DNA of 64,000 bases from Diadophis punctatus similis (lineage: Eukaryota; Chordata; Lepidosauria; Squamata; Dipsadidae), in NCBI GenBank assembly GCA_023053685.1, contig JALIGW010000057.1, forward strand, positions 2,468,710 to 2,532,709. Reading direction: 5' to 3'. Position numbers and translations under genes: made by a program. Position 1 is the stretch's first letter. The number at the start of each line of letters is the position of its first letter. The notes under the pieces were generated by a model. That model worked only from the letters and a program-made list of their open reading frames with translations, was not told the origin of the DNA and ran no database searches. Shown here one piece after another: positions 61,301 to 64,000 of the stretch.

Positions 61301-64000
61301 TAAAGACTATGCTGAAATCTAACATATCAATTTCTCTCTAGCTGACATTTTCCAGATGAGCGCAAGCAGAGTTCAAAGATTATGGTGAACTCTACCACAT
61401 CAATTTCTCTCTAGCTTACATTTTCCAGATGTGCAGAAGCAGAGTTCAAAGATTATGCTGAAATCTAACACATCAATTTCTCTCTAGCTGAAATTTTCTA
61501 GGTGTGCACAAGCAGAGTTCCAGGATTATGCTGAAATCTGCCTCTGCATTTTCCCTCTAGCTGACATTTTCCAGATGTGAAGAAGCAGAGTTCAAAGATT
61601 CTGCTGAAATCTACCACATAAATTCCTATGTAGCTGACATTTTTCAGATGTGCTGAAGCAGAGTTCCAGGATTATGCTGAAAGCAGCCTCTGCATTTTCT
61701 CTCTAGCTGACATTCTCCAGATGTGCAGAAGCGGAGTTCAAAGATTATGCTGAAATCTGACATCAATTTCTCTCTAGCTTACATTTTCTAGATGTGCAGA
61801 AGCAGAGTTCCAGCATTATGCTGAAATCTGCCACATAAAATTCTCTCTAGCTGACATTTTCCAGATGTGCAGAAGCAGAGTTCAAATATTATGCTGAAAT
61901 CTACCATGCCAATTTCTCTCTAGCTGTCATTTGCCAGATGTGAAGAAGCAGAGTTCCAGGATTGTGCTGAAATCTACCATACCAATTTCTCTCTAGCTGA
62001 CATTTGCCAGATGTGAAGAAGCAGAGTTCCAGGATTGTGCTGAAAACCACCACATCAATTTCTCTCTAGCTTACATTTTCCAGATGTGCAGAAGCAGAGT
62101 TCCAGGATTTTGCTGAAATGTGCCTTGCAATTTCTCTCTAGCTGACTTTTCCAGATGTGAAGAAGCAGAGTTCAAACATTATGCTGAAATCTACCACATC
62201 AATTTCTCTCTACCTGACATTTGCCAGATGTGCAGAAGCAGATTTCCAGGATTATGCTGAAATCAGCCTCTGCATTTTCTCTCTAGCTGACATTTTCCAG
62301 ATGTGAAGAAGCAGAGTTCAAAGATTATGCTGAAATCTACCACATAAATTCCTATCTAGCTGACATTTTTCAGATGTGATGAAGCAGAGTTCCAGGATTA
62401 TGCTGAAATCAGCCTCTGCATTTTCTCTCTAGCTGACATTCTCCAGATGTGCAGAAGCAGAGTTCAAAGATTATGCTGAAATCTACCACATCAATTTCTC
62501 TCTAGCTGACATTTTCCAGATGTGCGGAAGCAGAGTTCCAGGATTATGCTGAAATCTGCCTTGCAATTTTTCTCCAGGTGAAAATTTCCAGATGTGGACA
62601 AGCAGAGTTCAAAGACTATGCTGAAATCTAACATATCAATTTCTCTCTAGCTGACATTTTCCAGATGAGCGCAAGCAGAGTTCAAAGATTATGGTGAACT
62701 CTACCACATCAATTTCTCTCTAGCTTACATTTTCCAGATGTGCAGAAGCAGAGTTCAAAGATTATGGTGAAATCTACCACATCAATTTCTCTCTAGCTGA
62801 CATTTTGCAGACATGCAGAAGCAGCGTTCCAGGATTGTGCTGAAAACCACCACATTAATTTCTCTCTAGCTGACTTTTCCAGATGTGCAGAAGCAGAGTG
62901 CCAGGATTTTGCTGTAACGACTACATCAATTTCTCTCTAGCTGACTTTTCCAGATGTGCAGAAGCACATGTCCAGGATTATGCTGAAATCTGCCTTGCAA
63001 TTTCTCTCTAGCTGACTTTTCCAGATGTGCAGGAGAGTTCCAGGATTATGCTGAAATCTACATCAATTTCTCTCTAGCTGACATTTTCCAGATGTGCAGA
63101 AGCAGAGTTCAAAGATTATGCTGAAATCTACACATCAATTTCTCTCTAGCTGACTTTTCCAGATGTGCAGAAGCAGAGTTCCAGGATTATGCTGAAATCT
63201 ACATCAATTTCTCTCAAGCTGACATTTTCCAGATGTGCAGAAGCAGAGTGCCAGGATTTTGCTGTAACCACCACATCAATTTCTCTCTAGCTGACTTTCC
63301 CAGATGTGCAGAAGCACATGTCCAGGATTATGCTGAAATCTGCCTTGTAATTTCTCTCTAGCTGACTTTTCCAGATGTGCAGGAGTGTTCCAGGATTATG
63401 CTGAAATCTACATCAATTTCTCTCAAGCTGACATTTTCCAGATGTACAGAAGCAGAGTTCCAGGTGTATGCTGAAATCTGCCTTGCAATTTCTCTCTAGC
63501 TGACTTTTCGCAGATGTGCAGAAGCAGAGTTCCAGGATTATGCTGAAAACCACCACATCAATTTCTCTCTAGCTGACATTTCCAGATGTGCAGAAGCAGA
63601 GTTCCAGCATTATGCTGAAATCTGCCACATAAACTTCTCTCTAGCTGACATTTTCCAGATGTGCAGAAGCAGAGTTCAAAGATTATGCTGAAATCTAACA
63701 CATCAATTTCTCTCTAGCTGAAATTTTCTAGGTGTGCACAAGCAGAGTTCCAGGATTATGCTGAAATCTGCCTCTGCATTTTCCCTCTAGCTGACATTTT
63801 CCAGATGTGAAGAAGCAGAGTTCAAAGATTCTGCTGAAATCTACCACATAAATTCCTATGTAGCTGACATTTTTCAGATGTGATGAAGCAGAGTTCCAGG
63901 ATTATGCTGAAAGCAGCCTCTGCATTTTCTCTCTAGCTTACATTTTCCAGATGTGCAGAAGCAGAGTTCAAAGATTATGCTGAAATCTAACACATCAATT
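55383..64000 (+). repeat. Type-C unit, third and rearranged copy
   Basis: The order of monomers follows the 7444-bp unit but with missing and inserted pieces, so the shift against copy 2 changes in steps: about 7294 at 55.83 kb, 7075 at 56.3-56.8 kb and 6711 at 57.0 kb. The last part (62.8-63.7 kb) corresponds to 46.8-47.7 and 54.2-55.1 kb. Private forms include CATAACTTTTACCCAGCTG near 56.16 kb, CAATTTTCTAGCTTAC near 55.51 kb and GACATTTAACAGATG near 59.53 kb. It continues past the window end. No gene is seen. Confidence 0.85.
56755..61245 (+). repeat. 2.5-kb tandem duplication inside the third type-C copy
   Basis: Positions 56755-59305 realign with 59306 onward at shift 2551 (landmark CCAAGTCAAATTTTCC at 56820 and 59371). 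The shift drops to 2478 where the second copy lacks one 73-bp monomer (near 59.88 kb), and changes again near 60.54 kb, where monomers are lost and a TTTGCCAGATGTGAAG monomer is repeated three times. Similarity ends at about 61245. A further realignment at shift 2230 links 61.44 kb with 63.67 kb. Confidence 0.83.

Larger units (their letters stand above)
1..64000 (+). repeat. Tandem satellite array, 70-73 bp monomer
   Basis: Every line of the window except five LTR insertions is the same short sequence repeated head to tail. Constant landmarks in order are AGCTGAC(A)TTTTCC, AGATGTGCAGAAGCAGAG, TTCCAGG or TTCAAAG, ATTATGCTGAAATC, a variable stretch, and a pyrimidine run ending TCTCTCTAG. The commonest full form counts to 73 bp; GACTTTTCC forms are one base shorter, and forms with ACATCAATTTC are shorter by a few. 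No monomer is inverted. The variable stretch (ACCACATCAATTT, TGCCTTGCAATTT, TGCCTCTGCATTTTCC, CAGCCTCTGCATTTT, AACCACCACATCAATTT) defines the monomer types used to divide the window. The array has no edge here. I do not recognise the family. The monomer itself carries no coding potential, tRNA-like fold or telomere motif that I can see. Confidence 0.98.

Noticed and set aside
1..64000. CRISPR array
   Set aside because: The repeats are contiguous and the variable part falls into a few recurring types, not unique spacers. There are no cas genes, and the LTRs and array structure are eukaryotic.

Overview
The window is satellite DNA from end to end. I see no protein-coding or structural RNA gene. 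About 97% of it is a head-to-tail array of a 70-73 bp monomer, roughly 850 copies by length, all in the same orientation. The remaining 3% is five copies of one 426-bp element with the marks of a solo retroviral LTR (TG...CA ends, 6-bp target duplication). The array runs off both edges, so it exceeds 64 kb. A long satellite array carrying an LTR with 6-bp target duplications, as made by class II/ERVK-like elements, points to a vertebrate, most likely an amniote. I do not recognise the satellite family and cannot name the species. A heterochromatic (pericentromeric, subtelomeric or sex-chromosome) location is inference only.

Layout. 1-11.77 kb: type-A monomers (mostly GACTTTTCC and ACATCAATTTC forms) in units of 3.1-3.4 kb, each with one LTR (LTRs at 4006, 7420 and 10551). 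11.77-16.63 kb: type-B monomers (mostly CTGCCTCTGCATTTTCCCTCTAG forms), containing a 1521-bp tandem duplication. 16.63-24.46 kb: type A again, with an LTR at 23229. 24.46-29.75 kb: type B, containing a 799-bp tandem duplication. 29.75-37.45 kb: type A, with an LTR at 36206. 37.45-40.44 kb: type B. 40.44-55.38 kb: type C, an almost perfect tandem pair of 7444-bp units without LTRs. 55.38-64.0 kb: a third, rearranged type-C copy with its own internal 2.5-kb repeat.

The array is therefore nested: monomer (about 72 bp), blocks of 8-22 monomers (570, 638, 799, 1521, 1593 bp), multi-kilobase units (3.1-3.4 and 7.4 kb) and a 13.1-kb A+B super-unit. All five LTRs have the same target duplication, satellite flank and orientation, and read as identical, so they descend from one insertion that was copied with the satellite. 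This dates the insertion before the A and A+B amplification, and shows that unequal exchange or conversion has been recent.

Open reading frames of 60-94 codons occur only because some successive monomers are multiples of three long. They are not genes. What may be functional is structural or regulatory: a dimer close to nucleosome-core length, an E-box in most monomers, and a 3' splice-site-like arrangement repeated hundreds of times. All of these functions are inference.
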